From: an uncultured Prochlorococcus sp.
Lineage (GTDB): Bacteria; Cyanobacteriota; Cyanobacteriia; PCC-6307; Cyanobiaceae
Reading direction: 5' to 3'
Assembly (NCBI GenBank): GCA_902565305.1
Contig: CACFEJ010000003.1
Coordinates: forward strand, 1-64,000
DNA length: 64,000 nt
Shown here: positions 22,694 through 34,473 of the stretch, one piece after another
Layout of the letters: the number at the start of each line of letters is the position of its first letter
Position numbering within the stretch: position 1 is the stretch's first letter
Notes under the pieces: model-generated
What the model saw: the letters and a program-made list of their open reading frames with translations, nothing else
What the model was told of the DNA's origin: nothing
Database searches by the model: none
Made by a program: the position numbers and the translations under genes

Positions 22694-23515
22694 TTGTTAA
22701 TGGAGATTATTGTGCCCGGCATTGTTTATTTAGTTGGAGCAGGTCCTGGTGACCCTGAGCTTTTGACTCTTAAAGCTTTACGCCTAATAAAAAATTGTGA
22801 TGCATTAGTTCATGATGCTTTAATCCCAGATGAAATAACAAAAGAGGCAGGAAAAAATACAGAAATCTTCCATGTAGGCAAAAGAGCCGGGAAGTGTTCT
22901 GTGCCTCAGTCTGAAACTAATGATCTTATTTTGAAATTAGCAAAAGAAGGCAAAAATGTTGTAAGGCTTAAAGGGGGAGACCCATTCGTTTTTTCAAGAG
23001 GTGGTGAAGAGGTATCAATTTTAGAAAAAAATGGAATTTTAGTTGAAATCGTTCCTGGTATTACTTCTGGGATAGCTGCGCCCGCATATTTTGGTATTCC
23101 ACTAACCCATAGAGATGCTGCAAGTTCCGTAACTTTTGTCACTGGACATGAGCGTGTAGATAAGGAAAAAAAGACAGTGAACTGGAGAGATTTAGCTAAA
23201 TCATCAGATAGCTTAGTAATTTTTATGGGTATAAAAAATATTGAATTTATTGTGGAAGAATTAATTCTAGGTGGTTTAGATAAGAGTACCAAATGCGCTG
23301 TTATTCAAGAAGCTACTTTAAAAAATCAAAAATGTTTGATAGAGAAATTAGATGATCTTCCAGATAAAATCAGAGATAAAGAATTTTTAGCTCCATCAAT
23401 TATCATTATTGGAAAAATTGTTGAATTTAAGGTTAATAACAATATAACTAAAGTATCTGATGTCTATTTACCAGATATTAATAAAGTTCAACTATATAAT
23501 AAATCCCAAAAGTAA
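22694..23515 (+). CDS. cobA: Uroporphyrinogen-III C-methyltransferase
   Basis: VYLVGAGPGDPELLTLKALRLI and VRLKGGDPFVFSRGGEE; Met/GTG start choice uncertain (22694 or downstream). Confidence 0.95.
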   Translation: MLMEIIVPGIVYLVGAGPGDPELLTLKALRLIKNCDALVHDALIPDEITKEAGKNTEIFHVGKRAGKCSVPQSETNDLILKLAKEGKNVVRLKGGDPFVFSRGGEEVSILEKNGILVEIVPGITSGIAAPAYFGIPLTHRDAASSVTFVTGHERVDKEKKTVNWRDLAKSSDSLVIFMGIKNIEFIVEELILGGLDKSTKCAVIQEATLKNQKCLIEKLDDLPDKIRDKEFLAPSIIIIGKIVEFKVNNNITKVSDVYLPDINKVQLYNKSQK

Positions 23516-24315
23516 ATTGGATCGAATTTAGGTTTAAGCTTTAAATCATTAACTTGATTAATTTGTCTGCAAGATAAGCTATTAATTGCAACTATTATGT
23601 CATCATTTTGAAATTCTGGAGAAATTAATTCTTCTTTTACAATTTTCAATTTTAAAGCTTCAGAAACCATAATCCCCTCTAAACAGCCGCTCTCTTTTCT
23701 AGGAGTTATCCATTGATTATTTCTTTTAATTAGAAGATTAAATGTACTTCCACAACATAGTTCACCTGACGTATTCAAAAGGATAGAATCATCAAATGAT
23801 TTTTTATTAGCTTCTGTCAAAACTTGTATTGCTTGATTATATGAAAATGTTTTGCATTTACTTATAAAACTGAATTCATTTATTTTTTCCGTTTGACTTA
23901 TGCAAACGCTTATCGGATTAAAATTTGGTTTGATTCTATAGAACTCAAGCCATAAATTATCCAAATCTTTTGTCTCTGAAGTGCTATCGATTGTTAGTGT
24001 TCGACCTTCATTAGTTCCTCGACTATAGTTTATTCTTACTGAAGCAAATTGATCATTTTTAAGTGATAACTTTCTAATCCCATCGTGAATAAGTTGTCTC
24101 AAAGTTAATTTATTTATTTTGAGATTAATATTTAAAATCTTGCTACTTTTTTCTAACCTTTTCAGATGTTCATCAAAAAGAATAGGTTTGTTTTCTTTTA
24201 TCAAAATGGTCTCAAATATACCATCAGCAAATTTTAATCCTCTATTATTAGCAGCAATAAATATTTTATCAATATCCAACCATTGATCCTTGTGCCAGCC
24301 TAATGTTTCAATCAT
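23488..24315 (-). CDS. pabC: Aminotransferase class IV (4-amino-4-deoxychorismate lyase-like)
   Basis: GLKFADGIFETI, FDEHLKRLEKS, LLNTSGELCCGSTFNLLI. Overlaps the upstream pabB-like gene by 4 bp (ATGA). Confidence 0.8.
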   Translation of the reverse strand: MIETLGWHKDQWLDIDKIFIAANNRGLKFADGIFETILIKENKPILFDEHLKRLEKSSKILNINLKINKLTLRQLIHDGIRKLSLKNDQFASVRINYSRGTNEGRTLTIDSTSETKDLDNLWLEFYRIKPNFNPISVCISQTEKINEFSFISKCKTFSYNQAIQVLTEANKKSFDDSILLNTSGELCCGSTFNLLIKRNNQWITPRKESGCLEGIMVSEALKLKIVKEELISPEFQNDDIIVAINSLSCRQINQVNDLKLKPKFDPIYFWDLLYS

Positions 24316-25628
24316 TTGAGTGAATCAATTAATGGTAAAAGTTTCCACTTTAGTTCATTAGTTTCCTCTTCAGGGTTTGAGTCAATAACTATTCCGCACC
24401 CAGCATATATATTGATTTTTTTGTCTTTAATTAAAAATGATCTTATTAGTATATTGCTGTCAAACTCTCCATTCCAGTCAAGCTTCAAAAATGAGCCACA
24501 GTATGGTCCACGTTCACATTCTTCTAATTCAAAAAGTCTCTGACATGATCTTAATTTAGGTGCTCCAGTTATAGAGCCCCCAGGCCAACAAGCTTTTAGT
24601 AAATCAATCCAGTTTTTGTCTTTTTTTAATTTGCCTATGATTACTGATGTTAGATGATGAACTTTTAAGAAACTTTCTAGCTTTAATATTTCTGGCACCA
24701 TAATACTTCCTGTTTCGCAAACTTTACTTAAATCATTTCTTATTAGGTCAACAATCATAATATTTTCGGCTCTATCTTTTTCGTTCGTTATTAAATCGAT
24801 AGCATTAAGTGCGTCTTGATCTAAATCCTTATCTCTGGATCTAGTTCCTTTGATTGGTCTTGATTCTACAAAATTTTTATTATCTATTTTTATAAATCTT
24901 TCTGGCGAGGTAGATAATACAGCCTCTTTATAATTATCATTATTTATTATTATTCCTCCAAAGGGAGCTCTTAATTTCCTTCTTATTTTCAAATAAATAT
25001 CTAGAGGATTATAGTTTTTGGAAGATTCAATTTCGCATTTAGTTGTTAGGTTTGCTTGAAATATATCCCCTAAGGAAATTAGTTTTTTCAATTTTAGAAT
25101 ATTTTTCTGAAATTTTTCAGCCATTTCGTCCAAATTGATTTTTGAAAAATCAAAATTCAAATTTGTTTTTATAATATTTTCTTCTTCAATATTTTTAATA
25201 TTGTTGATTATGTTTTTATAATCCATCAGTTCAGATGAGTTTGTGCCTTCGATAATTATTTCTTTTTTTATTAGATTACATTTAATGATTGGATCATATG
25301 ATGCAATCCATAAAGTTGCCATATTAGATTTTCGCCATGGGTTTTTGGGTTCTATGAAAACTCCAGCTTCATAACTTAACCATCCGATCCAAAATCCTTT
25401 TTCAATATTTCTTAAATTGTTAAATGGATTATTAGTTTTGTCTAAGTTATTGATATCTCTTGATTGAATTATTTTTTTAGGTTTAATTCCTATTATTGAC
25501 CATTCCCCATTTTCTTTACCATCACTGTCTAGCCAAGCTAATCCTTTATCTCCGAATTTTTTTGTTAGATGATGCGTAATCAGTGCTGGATCTATCCATT
25601 TTTCTAGAATTATTTTTTTTATTTTCAT
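24312..25628 (-). CDS. pabB: Aminodeoxychorismate synthase component I / anthranilate synthase I family
   Basis: GDIFQANLTT, STSPERFIKI, SRPIKGTRSRD, MIVDLIRNDL, PGGSITGAPKLR. Confidence 0.88.
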   Translation of the reverse strand: MKIKKIILEKWIDPALITHHLTKKFGDKGLAWLDSDGKENGEWSIIGIKPKKIIQSRDINNLDKTNNPFNNLRNIEKGFWIGWLSYEAGVFIEPKNPWRKSNMATLWIASYDPIIKCNLIKKEIIIEGTNSSELMDYKNIINNIKNIEEENIIKTNLNFDFSKINLDEMAEKFQKNILKLKKLISLGDIFQANLTTKCEIESSKNYNPLDIYLKIRRKLRAPFGGIIINNDNYKEAVLSTSPERFIKIDNKNFVESRPIKGTRSRDKDLDQDALNAIDLITNEKDRAENIMIVDLIRNDLSKVCETGSIMVPEILKLESFLKVHHLTSVIIGKLKKDKNWIDLLKACWPGGSITGAPKLRSCQRLFELEECERGPYCGSFLKLDWNGEFDSNILIRSFLIKDKKINIYAGCGIVIDSNPEEETNELKWKLLPLIDSLK

Positions 25629-26299
25629 TTTTTATTATTGTTTTTAAGCCATTTTTCATAAGCGGCATTTCTAATTCTGCAGCTATCACACTTACCGCAT
25701 GGTTTTGAATTGCCCGAATAACAACTCCATGTTTTATCTAAAGGGACATGATTATCAAAAGCTAATTTAAAAATTTCCTCTTTATTTAAATCTAATAGTG
25801 GTGTCCAAAGTGTTATTGGATTATTTTCTCTTCCTCTTTTATTGGCTAAATCTGCTAACTCTTGAAATTTTTTAATGTAGTCAGGCCTGCAATCTGGATA
25901 ACCAGAATAATCTAGTGCATTAACTCCTAATCCTATAAAATCCGCATCTATTGCTTCGGCATAACTTAGTGCAACGGAAATAAATATGGTATTTCTCCCA
26001 GGAACATAAGTATTAGGAATTTTATTAGTTTGTACTCCTTCTATTGGAATATTTTTTTGAGTATCAGTTAATGACGAGCCTCCCCATAAAGATAAGTCAA
26101 GTTTAATGATTTTAAATTCTTCGATATCAAAGTGTTTTGCAATTATTGATGCAGAATTTAATTCTTTTTTATGACGTTGACCGTAGTCAAATGAAAGGCC
26201 GAAAATTTTAGCTTCGGATTTTTTTGCGATTCCAGTAACTGTTGAAGAATCTAAACCTCCAGATAATAAAACTACTATCGATTTATTTTTAAGAGTCAT
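25625..26299 (-). CDS. queC: 7-cyano-7-deazaguanine synthase
   Basis: VVLLSGGLDSST, FDYGQRHKKEL, VPGRNTIF, TWSCYSGNSKPCGKCDSCRIR. Confidence 0.96.
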   Translation of the reverse strand: MTLKNKSIVVLLSGGLDSSTVTGIAKKSEAKIFGLSFDYGQRHKKELNSASIIAKHFDIEEFKIIKLDLSLWGGSSLTDTQKNIPIEGVQTNKIPNTYVPGRNTIFISVALSYAEAIDADFIGLGVNALDYSGYPDCRPDYIKKFQELADLANKRGRENNPITLWTPLLDLNKEEIFKLAFDNHVPLDKTWSCYSGNSKPCGKCDSCRIRNAAYEKWLKNNNKK

Positions 26300-26305
26300 A
26301 TGATT

Positions 26306-26983
26306 TCAATTAATTTTTAAGTATTTGTGAGTTTGAAGGCTCAATTTCCAATCGGGGTTATTTTTTACGAAATCGATAGCAAGAGAAAAACCATTCGTAT
26401 TGTTCCATGCTGGCTGTAAATAAAAAATTTTATCTTTTTTTGTTAATCTATCTTCGCTTTTAGAGAGTTGATATTGTTTTAAAGTTTCTTTTTTTATTTG
26501 AATAGCAAATTCAATATCTTCTATTTTATTTATGATTATTTTGATTTCATTACAGTTTTTTAAAAAATAATCTTTTGGAGGTGAGTGTCTTTTAGGAGAT
26601 AAAGTAATCCAGTCATAGCTTCCTGATATCGAATTAACTCCACTTGTCTCAATATGAATCTTCATTGGCTTTTGATCCTCTCCCATCGTCATTTTTTTTA
26701 TGGCTTTGCAAAAATTATCCAAGTTATGTTGTAAAGGTTCTCCACCTGTAATAACGCAAAAAGATGCTCCTTTTTTTTTGGCAATTTTTATGCGATCTAT
26801 TATTTTTTCAATTGATATAGAAGGGTGTTTTTTCTCGTCCCATGAATTCTTGGTATCGCACCACGAACATCCAACTTTACATCCGGCTAATCTTATAAAA
26901 AAAGCACTTTTCCCAGCGTGATAACCTTCACCTTGTAATGAATGAAATTGTTCGACTAAGGGTAAAAAATTTGTCATTTTCAT
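26306..26983 (-). CDS. queE: 7-carboxy-7-deazaguanine synthase (radical SAM)
   Basis: EQFHSLQGEGYHAGKSAFFIRLAGCKVGCSWCDTKNSW and VITGGEPLQHN. Confidence 0.95.
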   Translation of the reverse strand: MKMTNFLPLVEQFHSLQGEGYHAGKSAFFIRLAGCKVGCSWCDTKNSWDEKKHPSISIEKIIDRIKIAKKKGASFCVITGGEPLQHNLDNFCKAIKKMTMGEDQKPMKIHIETSGVNSISGSYDWITLSPKRHSPPKDYFLKNCNEIKIIINKIEDIEFAIQIKKETLKQYQLSKSEDRLTKKDKIFYLQPAWNNTNGFSLAIDFVKNNPDWKLSLQTHKYLKIN

Positions 26984-27001
26984 TCAAAAAAATAAAGAAT
27001 A

Positions 27002-28612
27002 TTAATTTGATTGAGTTAACTTACCTTGAGAGGCTTTTATTAATCCTTTAAATAAAGGATGAGGTTTGCCAGGTCGTGATAAAAACTCAGGATGATATTG
27101 ACAGGCTAAGAAGTATGGATGATTTTCTAACTCAATTAACTCAACTAACCTGCCATCTGGTGATGTACCACTAATTTTGTATCCAGAATCTAAAAAACTT
27201 TGTTTGTAGTAATTATTAAATTCGTATCTATGTCGATGTCTCTCATAAATAACATCTTCATCATATAAGTTTTTTCCAGTGGTATTTTTTGTCAATCTAC
27301 ATGGATAAACTCCAAGTCTCATTGTTCCACCTAAATCAACTACATCTTCCTGTTCTGGTAATAAATGTATCACTGGATTTGGAGTGTTTGGGTCTAGTTC
27401 TGAACTAGATGCATCTGGAAGATTAGCTACATTCCTGGCCCATTCTATAACTGCACATTGCATACCAAGGCACAAACCTAAAAAGGGAATTTTATTTTCT
27501 CTTGCGAATTTTATAGCCGAAATTTTTCCATTGACTCCTCTATTGCCAAATCCACCGGGTACGACAATTGCATCAACTTCATTTAAGTAAGTTTCTGCTG
27601 AATTTTTTTCTATCATTTCAGCACTTACCCAATTTAAATCTAATAAAGCCTTTTGTTCAATGCATGCATGTCTTAAAGCTTCAACAACGGATAAATATGC
27701 ATCTCCAAGTTCAATATATTTGCCTACAAGGGCAACTTTTATTGGATCTCCAGGATTTCTAAGGTTGTGTATAAGTTGCTCCCAATTTTCCAAATCACAT
27801 TTTTTATCTTCAAGGTCTAAATACTTCAGGGTTTCTTTGCATAAACCTTCTTTTTTTAAAGAAAGAGGTACAGAATAAATACTGTCTGCGTCTAAGGCTT
27901 CAATTACAGAGTTGATATTGACACCGCAAAAACCACTAAGCTTTTTTTTAAGAGCTTCATTAATAGATTTATCACTTCGGCATACAAGTAAATCTGGTTG
28001 AATTCCAATTGATCTTAATTCTTTCACTGAATGTTGTGTTGGTTTAGTTTTTATTTCGCCAGAAGTTTTGATGTAAGGAAGTAATGTTACGTGTATGTAT
28101 GCAACATCGTTCCTATTGACATCATTTTTGAATTCTCTTATTGCCTCTAAAAAAGGTAGAGATTCAATATCACCAACTGTTCCACCAATTTCAGTAATAA
28201 TAATATCTGCATTGCTGTTAGAGGCTACTCTATGAATCCTTTCTCTAATTTCTCCCGTTATGTGAGGTATTACTTGCACAGTTCCACCGTTATAATTACC
28301 TCTTCTTTCTTTATTAATAACTGCTTGATAAATAGATCCCGTTGTTACACTGTTCAACCTAGTCATTGCAGTATCAGTAAATCTTTCGTAGTGACCTAAA
28401 TCTAGATCGGTTTCAGCCCCATCTTCAGTTACAAATACTTCTCCATGTTGAAAAGGGCTCATTGTGCCTGGATCAACATTTAGATATGGATCTAGTTTTA
28501 ATATTGAAACACTATATCCTCTAGACTTTAATAATCTACCTAAGCTTGCAGCTACAATTCCCTTACCAATACTAGAAACTACTCCTCCGGTGACAAAAAC
28601 AAATTTTGACAT
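27002..28612 (-). CDS. pyrG: CTP synthase
   Basis: [64 protein letters not shown]. Confidence 0.98.
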   Translation of the reverse strand: MSKFVFVTGGVVSSIGKGIVAASLGRLLKSRGYSVSILKLDPYLNVDPGTMSPFQHGEVFVTEDGAETDLDLGHYERFTDTAMTRLNSVTTGSIYQAVINKERRGNYNGGTVQVIPHITGEIRERIHRVASNSNADIIITEIGGTVGDIESLPFLEAIREFKNDVNRNDVAYIHVTLLPYIKTSGEIKTKPTQHSVKELRSIGIQPDLLVCRSDKSINEALKKKLSGFCGVNINSVIEALDADSIYSVPLSLKKEGLCKETLKYLDLEDKKCDLENWEQLIHNLRNPGDPIKVALVGKYIELGDAYLSVVEALRHACIEQKALLDLNWVSAEMIEKNSAETYLNEVDAIVVPGGFGNRGVNGKISAIKFARENKIPFLGLCLGMQCAVIEWARNVANLPDASSSELDPNTPNPVIHLLPEQEDVVDLGGTMRLGVYPCRLTKNTTGKNLYDEDVIYERHRHRYEFNNYYKQSFLDSGYKISGTSPDGRLVELIELENHPYFLACQYHPEFLSRPGKPHPLFKGLIKASQGKLTQSN

Positions 28613-28687
28613 TAAATATTTTTAATTAAGCACTGCCTCCTTATATTTTATTTAAACAAAAAACTTTTAGAACATCCATATATATTC

Positions 28688-30484
28688 TTATTCATCAATT
28701 GTTATTTCAATATCTAATTCTTTTAATTGTGATTCTGAGACATTTGAAGGCGCATTTGTGAGAAGACATTTTGCTTGTTGATTTTTTGGAAACGCTATTG
28801 TTTCTCTGATTGAATCTGCACCTATGATCAGCATGGTAATACGATCTAATCCAAACGCTATTCCACCATGAGGAGGAGCACCCATTTCTAAGGCTTCTAT
28901 TAAAAATCCAAATTTTTCATTAATCTCTTTAGAAGTAAGTCCTACCGTTTTCAAAACCTCTTTTTGCAAGTTTGCTTCATAAATACGTAAAGAGCCACCT
29001 CCTAATTCCAATCCATTAAGAACTAAGTCATAAGCATTTGCTATAGAGTCCTTGATTTCTTTTTGCAAGTTTTCAGGATCTTTAGATTTTATATTTTTTG
29101 GAGAACAAAAAGGATGATGTAAAGCTTCATATCTATTTTCCTCTTCATTTCTCTCAAACATTGGGAAATCAGTTACCCATAAGAAATTCCATTTACTTTT
29201 ATCTATGAGATTTAAGTCTTTTGCGATGTATTGTCTAACCCTATCTAATGACTGATTAACAATTTGTTTATCTCCAGCTCCTAAGAGGATTAAGTCTCCA
29301 TCTTTGGCTTCTGTGATTTTTAAAATATCAGCTATATGCTCTTCACTTAAATTATTTTTAATTGCCCCAATAGTCTCAAGCTCATCTCCTTTGACTCTTA
29401 TAAAGGCCAAACCACCAGCTCCTGCATCTTGAGCTACTTGGAAGATGTCACCTCCTGGTTTAATTCTTACGTTGCTAATACTTGAATTGCCTCCTTTTAC
29501 TGTTATGGATTTTATATAACCTCCAGACTTAATTGCTTTGGTGAAAATATTAAAGCCAATATCACCTAATACTCCTCCTAAATCTTTTAACAACATTTGA
29601 TATCTAGTATCTGGTCTATCAGTGCCGTAATTATCCATTGCTGCTTGCCATGACATTCTTGGAAAAGCATTATTAAAATTAATATTTAACACTTCTTTCC
29701 ATATTTTTTTTATAAGACTTTCGTTAAAAGAAATTATTTCTTCTTCACTTATAAAGCTCATCTCAATATCTAATTGAGTAAACTCTGGCTGTCTATCAGC
29801 CCTTAAGTCTTCATCACGAAAACATTTTGCGATTTGATAATACTTATCTAAGCCCCCTACCATTAAAAGTTGTTTAAATAGTTGTGGGGATTGAGGTAAA
29901 GCAAAAAATTCTCCATTTGAAAGACGTGCTGGAACAAGAAAATCGCGAGCGCCTTCTGGAGTTGATTTTGTAAGTAATGGAGTCTCTACTTCTGTAAATC
30001 CAAAATTATCAAGAAATTCTCTAGCAACTTTAATAATTTTATGTCTTGTTTTTAAATTATCTAGTAATTTACCTCTTCTTAAATCAAGGTATCTATATTT
30101 TAATCTGAGTTCCTCTTTTGTATTTTCATAATCATGTATAGATACTGGAAAAGGTAGGTTTTTTTTAATTTGGTTGAGAATTTGCAAATCTTTAACTTTA
30201 AGCTCTAACTCCCCAGTACTTAAATTTTTATTTATGGAATCTTTTGGCCTTTTGTTAATAATTCCGTTAACCATTATTACTGTTTCATTTCTTAGAGTTT
30301 CTGCCTGTTTAAATAGATCTGTACCATCATCGGGGTTAATTGTTATTTGTAGAAATCCACTATGGTCTCTTAAATCAATAAAAATTACACCACCATGATC
30401 TCTTCTTCTATCTACCCATCCGCACAAATTAATTAATTTACCAACATCTGCATTATTGAGTTCTTTGCAAATTTTGTTTCTCAT
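28688..30484 (-). CDS. aspS: Aspartyl-tRNA synthetase
   Basis: [54 protein letters not shown]. Confidence 0.97.
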   Translation of the reverse strand: MRNKICKELNNADVGKLINLCGWVDRRRDHGGVIFIDLRDHSGFLQITINPDDGTDLFKQAETLRNETVIMVNGIINKRPKDSINKNLSTGELELKVKDLQILNQIKKNLPFPVSIHDYENTKEELRLKYRYLDLRRGKLLDNLKTRHKIIKVAREFLDNFGFTEVETPLLTKSTPEGARDFLVPARLSNGEFFALPQSPQLFKQLLMVGGLDKYYQIAKCFRDEDLRADRQPEFTQLDIEMSFISEEEIISFNESLIKKIWKEVLNINFNNAFPRMSWQAAMDNYGTDRPDTRYQMLLKDLGGVLGDIGFNIFTKAIKSGGYIKSITVKGGNSSISNVRIKPGGDIFQVAQDAGAGGLAFIRVKGDELETIGAIKNNLSEEHIADILKITEAKDGDLILLGAGDKQIVNQSLDRVRQYIAKDLNLIDKSKWNFLWVTDFPMFERNEEENRYEALHHPFCSPKNIKSKDPENLQKEIKDSIANAYDLVLNGLELGGGSLRIYEANLQKEVLKTVGLTSKEINEKFGFLIEALEMGAPPHGGIAFGLDRITMLIIGADSIRETIAFPKNQQAKCLLTNAPSNVSESQLKELDIEITIDE

Positions 30485-30539
30485 CTAAGTATGATTTATT
30501 TATCAATAACTTATAATAATTCTTTAAGGGTAAATTTAG

Positions 30540-31652
30540 TTAATAATTTTTTTTATAAAACGCTCTTTTTGTTATTACCCCTTTGAATTTTTTGCCTCTT
30601 ATTGATATTTGAACTTCATTATTGATTAAGGCGTGCGAAGTGTTGATGTATGCAAAAGCTATAGCTTGTTGTTTAGTTGGAGACCAACTACCGCTTGTGA
30701 TAGTCCCAATATTTTCTTCACCTTTAAGAACTGCGCAACCTTTTCTTCCTATTGCTTTACCTTCTATAGAGAGACCAACTAACTTTTTTTTAATACCTAA
30801 TCTTGACTGCTCTTCAAGAAATCTTCTTCCAAAGAATTGGTGATTATTTTCTAGATGTACTAGCCAGCCTAACCCAGCTTCATATGGAGAAGTTTCTTCA
30901 TTTATGTCTTGACCATAAAGATGCATGCCTGCTTCAAGTCTAAGAGTATCTCGTGCTCCTAAACCACAAGGTGCAACATTTTTGGAAATTGAGAAATCCC
31001 ATAAATTAATTGCTGCTTTTTTAGATAAAAGTATTTCTAGACCATTTTCCCCCGTATAGCCTGTCTTTGAAAAGAAAATTTTTTCTGTAGGCGAAATATG
31101 TTCAAAAATTTTATATTCGCATCCAAAGTTAGGGATATGTGAGATCGAAGATTCAATCCATTCTTCAAATAAATTGAATGAGTTTTTTCCCTGTAGTGCT
31201 AAAAGTACTTTGTCTTTTTTGAAATTTGTTATCGAAATTTCAGACATATTTAAATTATTTTTTATCCATTTAAAATCTTCTTCATATCTACTTGCATTAA
31301 CTATTAACAATAATTCTGAGATGTCATTTTCTTGTATACCAAGGTCATAAATTATTAAGTCATCTATTATTCCTGCTTTATCATTGAGCATTACTGTATA
31401 GAGTCCCTGTCCTTCAGAAAATGAGTATAAATTAGTAGGAAAAAGTTTTTGAATATAATCCTTTGGATTGATTCCCTTGATAGAAATCACACCCATGTGA
31501 GAAATATCAAATAATCCTGCTGAAGATCTAACTGATTCATGCTCTTTAATTAATCCTGAAAATGAGATGGGCATTTCCCAACCTGCAAAATCCACTAATT
31601 TTGCATTTGATTCTACATATTTTGAATAAAGAGGACTTTTTAGCAAATCCAT
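30540..31652 (-). CDS. gcvT: Glycine cleavage system aminomethyltransferase (T protein)
   Basis: [38 protein letters not shown]. Confidence 0.96.
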   Translation of the reverse strand: MDLLKSPLYSKYVESNAKLVDFAGWEMPISFSGLIKEHESVRSSAGLFDISHMGVISIKGINPKDYIQKLFPTNLYSFSEGQGLYTVMLNDKAGIIDDLIIYDLGIQENDISELLLIVNASRYEEDFKWIKNNLNMSEISITNFKKDKVLLALQGKNSFNLFEEWIESSISHIPNFGCEYKIFEHISPTEKIFFSKTGYTGENGLEILLSKKAAINLWDFSISKNVAPCGLGARDTLRLEAGMHLYGQDINEETSPYEAGLGWLVHLENNHQFFGRRFLEEQSRLGIKKKLVGLSIEGKAIGRKGCAVLKGEENIGTITSGSWSPTKQQAIAFAYINTSHALINNEVQISIRGKKFKGVITKRAFYKKNY

Positions 31653-31702
31653 GAAATATTTAGTTTGTATTTAGTATTTTTACACTGTAGTTTAGAAATT
31701 TT

Positions 31703-32584
31703 TTATTGCATATTTTCTAATGACAAAATTAAGCTTCTGAGTACTTTGGCTGCAACTATACTACTTACTCCGCTTTTATCAATTTCTGGAGATAATTCCA
31801 CAATATCTGAAGCTACAATCCTAAGGTCTTTTAAAGTTTTCAGTATTTCTTCAAAATCATTCCAAAAAAATCCTCCCGGTTCTGGAGTGCCCGTCCCTGC
31901 TAGTAAACTGGGATCAAACCAATCTAAATCTATTGTTAAATAGATTGGAGAATTAGCGTATGGGAGAAGAGCTTGTTTTAACTCATGTGCATTTCCGCCT
32001 GGACAAAAGTTAACTAATTGGTTGTTGTTATGCATAATTTCAAATTCTTCTTTAGTTCCACTTCTAATTCCAACTTGCAAAATTTTTTTTTCAGGTAGCA
32101 CTTCTAAGCATCTTTTCATAGTACAAGCATGACTATGTTCATTCCCTATATATGATTCTCTTAAATCTGCATGAGCATCAAGTTGAACCAATATCAAATC
32201 TGGATATTTTTTTACTAATGCTTCAATAGCACCTCTTGTAATAGAGTGCTCGCCTCCAAGCATAATAGGACTAAGGCGTTTACTAATTAAATAATTTGTT
32301 GCTAATTTTACCGATTCAATAACGGACTTTGAGTCATTTTTATCAATTAGTATTGATCCAAAATCAGCATACCTAATATCCTCTAAGTCTTTATTTATTT
32401 TTGGACAATATGTTTCTAAACAAATACTGACTTGTCTAATTGCATCTGGACCAAATCTTGCTCCTGGTTTAAACGAACAGGTCCCGTCATAATTAACACC
32501 AAAAATACCAATTGAGCAATTCTCAGGACTTCTTTTTGCTCCCATATAAATTGCATTTTCGTTATTAAATAAATTTTTTGTCAT
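31703..32584 (-). CDS. speB: Agmatinase/arginase family ureohydrolase
   Basis: MLGGEHSITRG, QLDAHADLRESY, TIDLDWFDPSL. Adjacent to speE. Confidence 0.92.
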   Translation of the reverse strand: MTKNLFNNENAIYMGAKRSPENCSIGIFGVNYDGTCSFKPGARFGPDAIRQVSICLETYCPKINKDLEDIRYADFGSILIDKNDSKSVIESVKLATNYLISKRLSPIMLGGEHSITRGAIEALVKKYPDLILVQLDAHADLRESYIGNEHSHACTMKRCLEVLPEKKILQVGIRSGTKEEFEIMHNNNQLVNFCPGGNAHELKQALLPYANSPIYLTIDLDWFDPSLLAGTGTPEPGGFFWNDFEEILKTLKDLRIVASDIVELSPEIDKSGVSSIVAAKVLRSLILSLENMQ

Positions 32585-32585
32585 C

Positions 32586-33437
32586 TTATGAATCTAGTTC
32601 TTTTACAATTTTATTGGGCATCATTTTGAATGCTGCATTTTGAAAATTTAAATTCCAAATTTCACATTCTTTTTCTATTTTTACGACTTCATCATAATTT
32701 TGCTTTGATAAATTTAGATTTTCTGAAGAAGCAAATGTCCAACTCCAAATCCCGCTTGGATATATAGGCACAAAGGAATACATAGTTTCAGAAACTTTAA
32801 ATATATTTTTTAGTGTTTTCAAAATATTTATATGAATATTTTTGAATGATTCAGGGGATTCGCTTTGCGTTGCTAATATCCCACTTGGTGAAAGTATTCT
32901 TTTACATTCTTTATAAAAAGAATCTGAAAATAATAAATTTGAAAATTCTGAGGGATCTGAACAATCTATAAATATAACGTCGTAAAAATTATCTCTTGTT
33001 TTTTTTACCCATTTAACGCCATCATCAACATGTATTTCTAATCTTTTGTCATTCCATGCTTCCCCTCCAATTTCTTTTAGAAATTTTTTAGATATTTTGA
33101 TTACTTCCTCATCAATTTCTACTAAATCAATTTTTGATATTTGAGAATATTTGACGCATTCTCTTACAGTACCACCGTCACCACCGCCAATAATTAGTAC
33201 ATTAGATTTTTCGTAAATGCTACTTAATGCAGGATGCACAAGACACTCATGATAATATTTCTCGTCTTTTAATGATGTCATCCAGCAACCATCTAACATT
33301 AACGCTTTACCATAAAATTCATTTTCAATAACAATAATTTCTTGATATTTTGAGGTTTTTTTGAAAAGAATTTTCCCATTTAGGCCGAATCTTGAGCCTT
33401 TATGATATTCATCTATCCATGTTGTAATATTTGTCAT
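32586..33437 (-). CDS. speE: Spermidine synthase
   Basis: ALMLDGCWMTSLKDEKYYHECLVHPAL and VLIIGGGDGGTVRECVKY. Confidence 0.96.
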   Translation of the reverse strand: MTNITTWIDEYHKGSRFGLNGKILFKKTSKYQEIIVIENEFYGKALMLDGCWMTSLKDEKYYHECLVHPALSSIYEKSNVLIIGGGDGGTVRECVKYSQISKIDLVEIDEEVIKISKKFLKEIGGEAWNDKRLEIHVDDGVKWVKKTRDNFYDVIFIDCSDPSEFSNLLFSDSFYKECKRILSPSGILATQSESPESFKNIHINILKTLKNIFKVSETMYSFVPIYPSGIWSWTFASSENLNLSKQNYDEVVKIEKECEIWNLNFQNAAFKMMPNKIVKELDS

Positions 33438-34288
33438 TTGCTTTTAGGAATTTTTCCTGCCATTTTTTGCTTGGCTATTTGCCAAAGCCGTTGAAAGTCT
33501 CTAGGAGTTTGTTTTTTAATATTATCTCCTGCATGCTCTTCCACGATTGTAAATCTGTTTAAAAATTTCTTATTAGTTTTTTGAAGAGCTGATTCAGGAT
33601 TTATTTTTAAAAAGTTTGAGAGATTCAGAAGGGTAAAGTAAATATCCCCAAATTCATTTTTTATTTCTGAATCATTATTAGATTTAATTGCTTCCTTTAA
33701 TTCACTAATCTCTTCTTCTAACTTTTCAAAAATTTGATCGGTACTCTCCCATTTGAAACCATATTCTTTAACAACATTTGTGATTTTATCCGTTCCAACC
33801 AATGGAGGTAAATTTTTGATTTTCATATTTAAATTTTTACTAATTGATGATTCCATATCAGGTGCTTCTTTTTCTGAATTTTTAATGTTTTCCCAAATTT
33901 GTTGCGATTTTTCTAGAGATACTATTTCTTTTTTTTTAAAAATATATGGATGTCTATTAATAATTTTCTTGTTTAGATTTTTTATAACATCATTTAGTTC
34001 AAATTCTTTTTTTTCATAACCGATTTCTGCATGAAGCATTACTTGTAATAAAAGATCTCCTAACTCTTCACATATGTTATCCGCTTTTTTTTCATATATC
34101 GCATCTATAAACTCATTACTTTCTTCATGTAAAAATGGGATCAACGATTTATGAGACTGTATTTTCTGCCAAGGGCATCCCCAAGTTTTATCTTTTAATG
34201 CTTTGATATTAGATATTAAAATTTTAAAGCTTTCTAAAGTCTCTAAATCTGAATTTTTTTGTATGTTATATCTATCGTTTGAGGACAT
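33434..34288 (-). CDS. mazG: Nucleoside triphosphate pyrophosphohydrolase
   Basis: WGCPWQKIQSHKSLIPFLHEESNEFIDAI and EELGDLLLQVMLHAEI. Confidence 0.94.
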   Translation of the reverse strand: MSSNDRYNIQKNSDLETLESFKILISNIKALKDKTWGCPWQKIQSHKSLIPFLHEESNEFIDAIYEKKADNICEELGDLLLQVMLHAEIGYEKKEFELNDVIKNLNKKIINRHPYIFKKKEIVSLEKSQQIWENIKNSEKEAPDMESSISKNLNMKIKNLPPLVGTDKITNVVKEYGFKWESTDQIFEKLEEEISELKEAIKSNNDSEIKNEFGDIYFTLLNLSNFLKINPESALQKTNKKFLNRFTIVEEHAGDNIKKQTPRDFQRLWQIAKQKMAGKIPKSK

Positions 34289-34324
34289 AGGATATATTTT
34301 ATTAATTTAATTTTGCCTCAATCA

Positions 34325-34357
34325 TGAAATATTTAAATACTTAGTATAAATATTTCA
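34325..34357. repeat. 11-bp perfect inverted repeat upstream of tRNA-Val and mazG
   Basis: TGAAATATTTA-(11 nt)-TAAATATTTCA read directly. Confidence 0.85.
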
Positions 34358-34386
34358 ACTTCATCTATTAGAATGGTTTATTATAA

Positions 34387-34458
<72 letters not shown>

Positions 34459-34473
34459 TCTATTATTTTTCTA

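Noticed and set aside
25625-26983. queC/queE as a possible DNA 7-deazaguanine modification (dpd) locus
   Set aside because: No DpdA/TGT-like or Dpd partner genes nearby; neighbours are pabB/pabC and pyrG, consistent with ordinary queuosine precursor synthesis.
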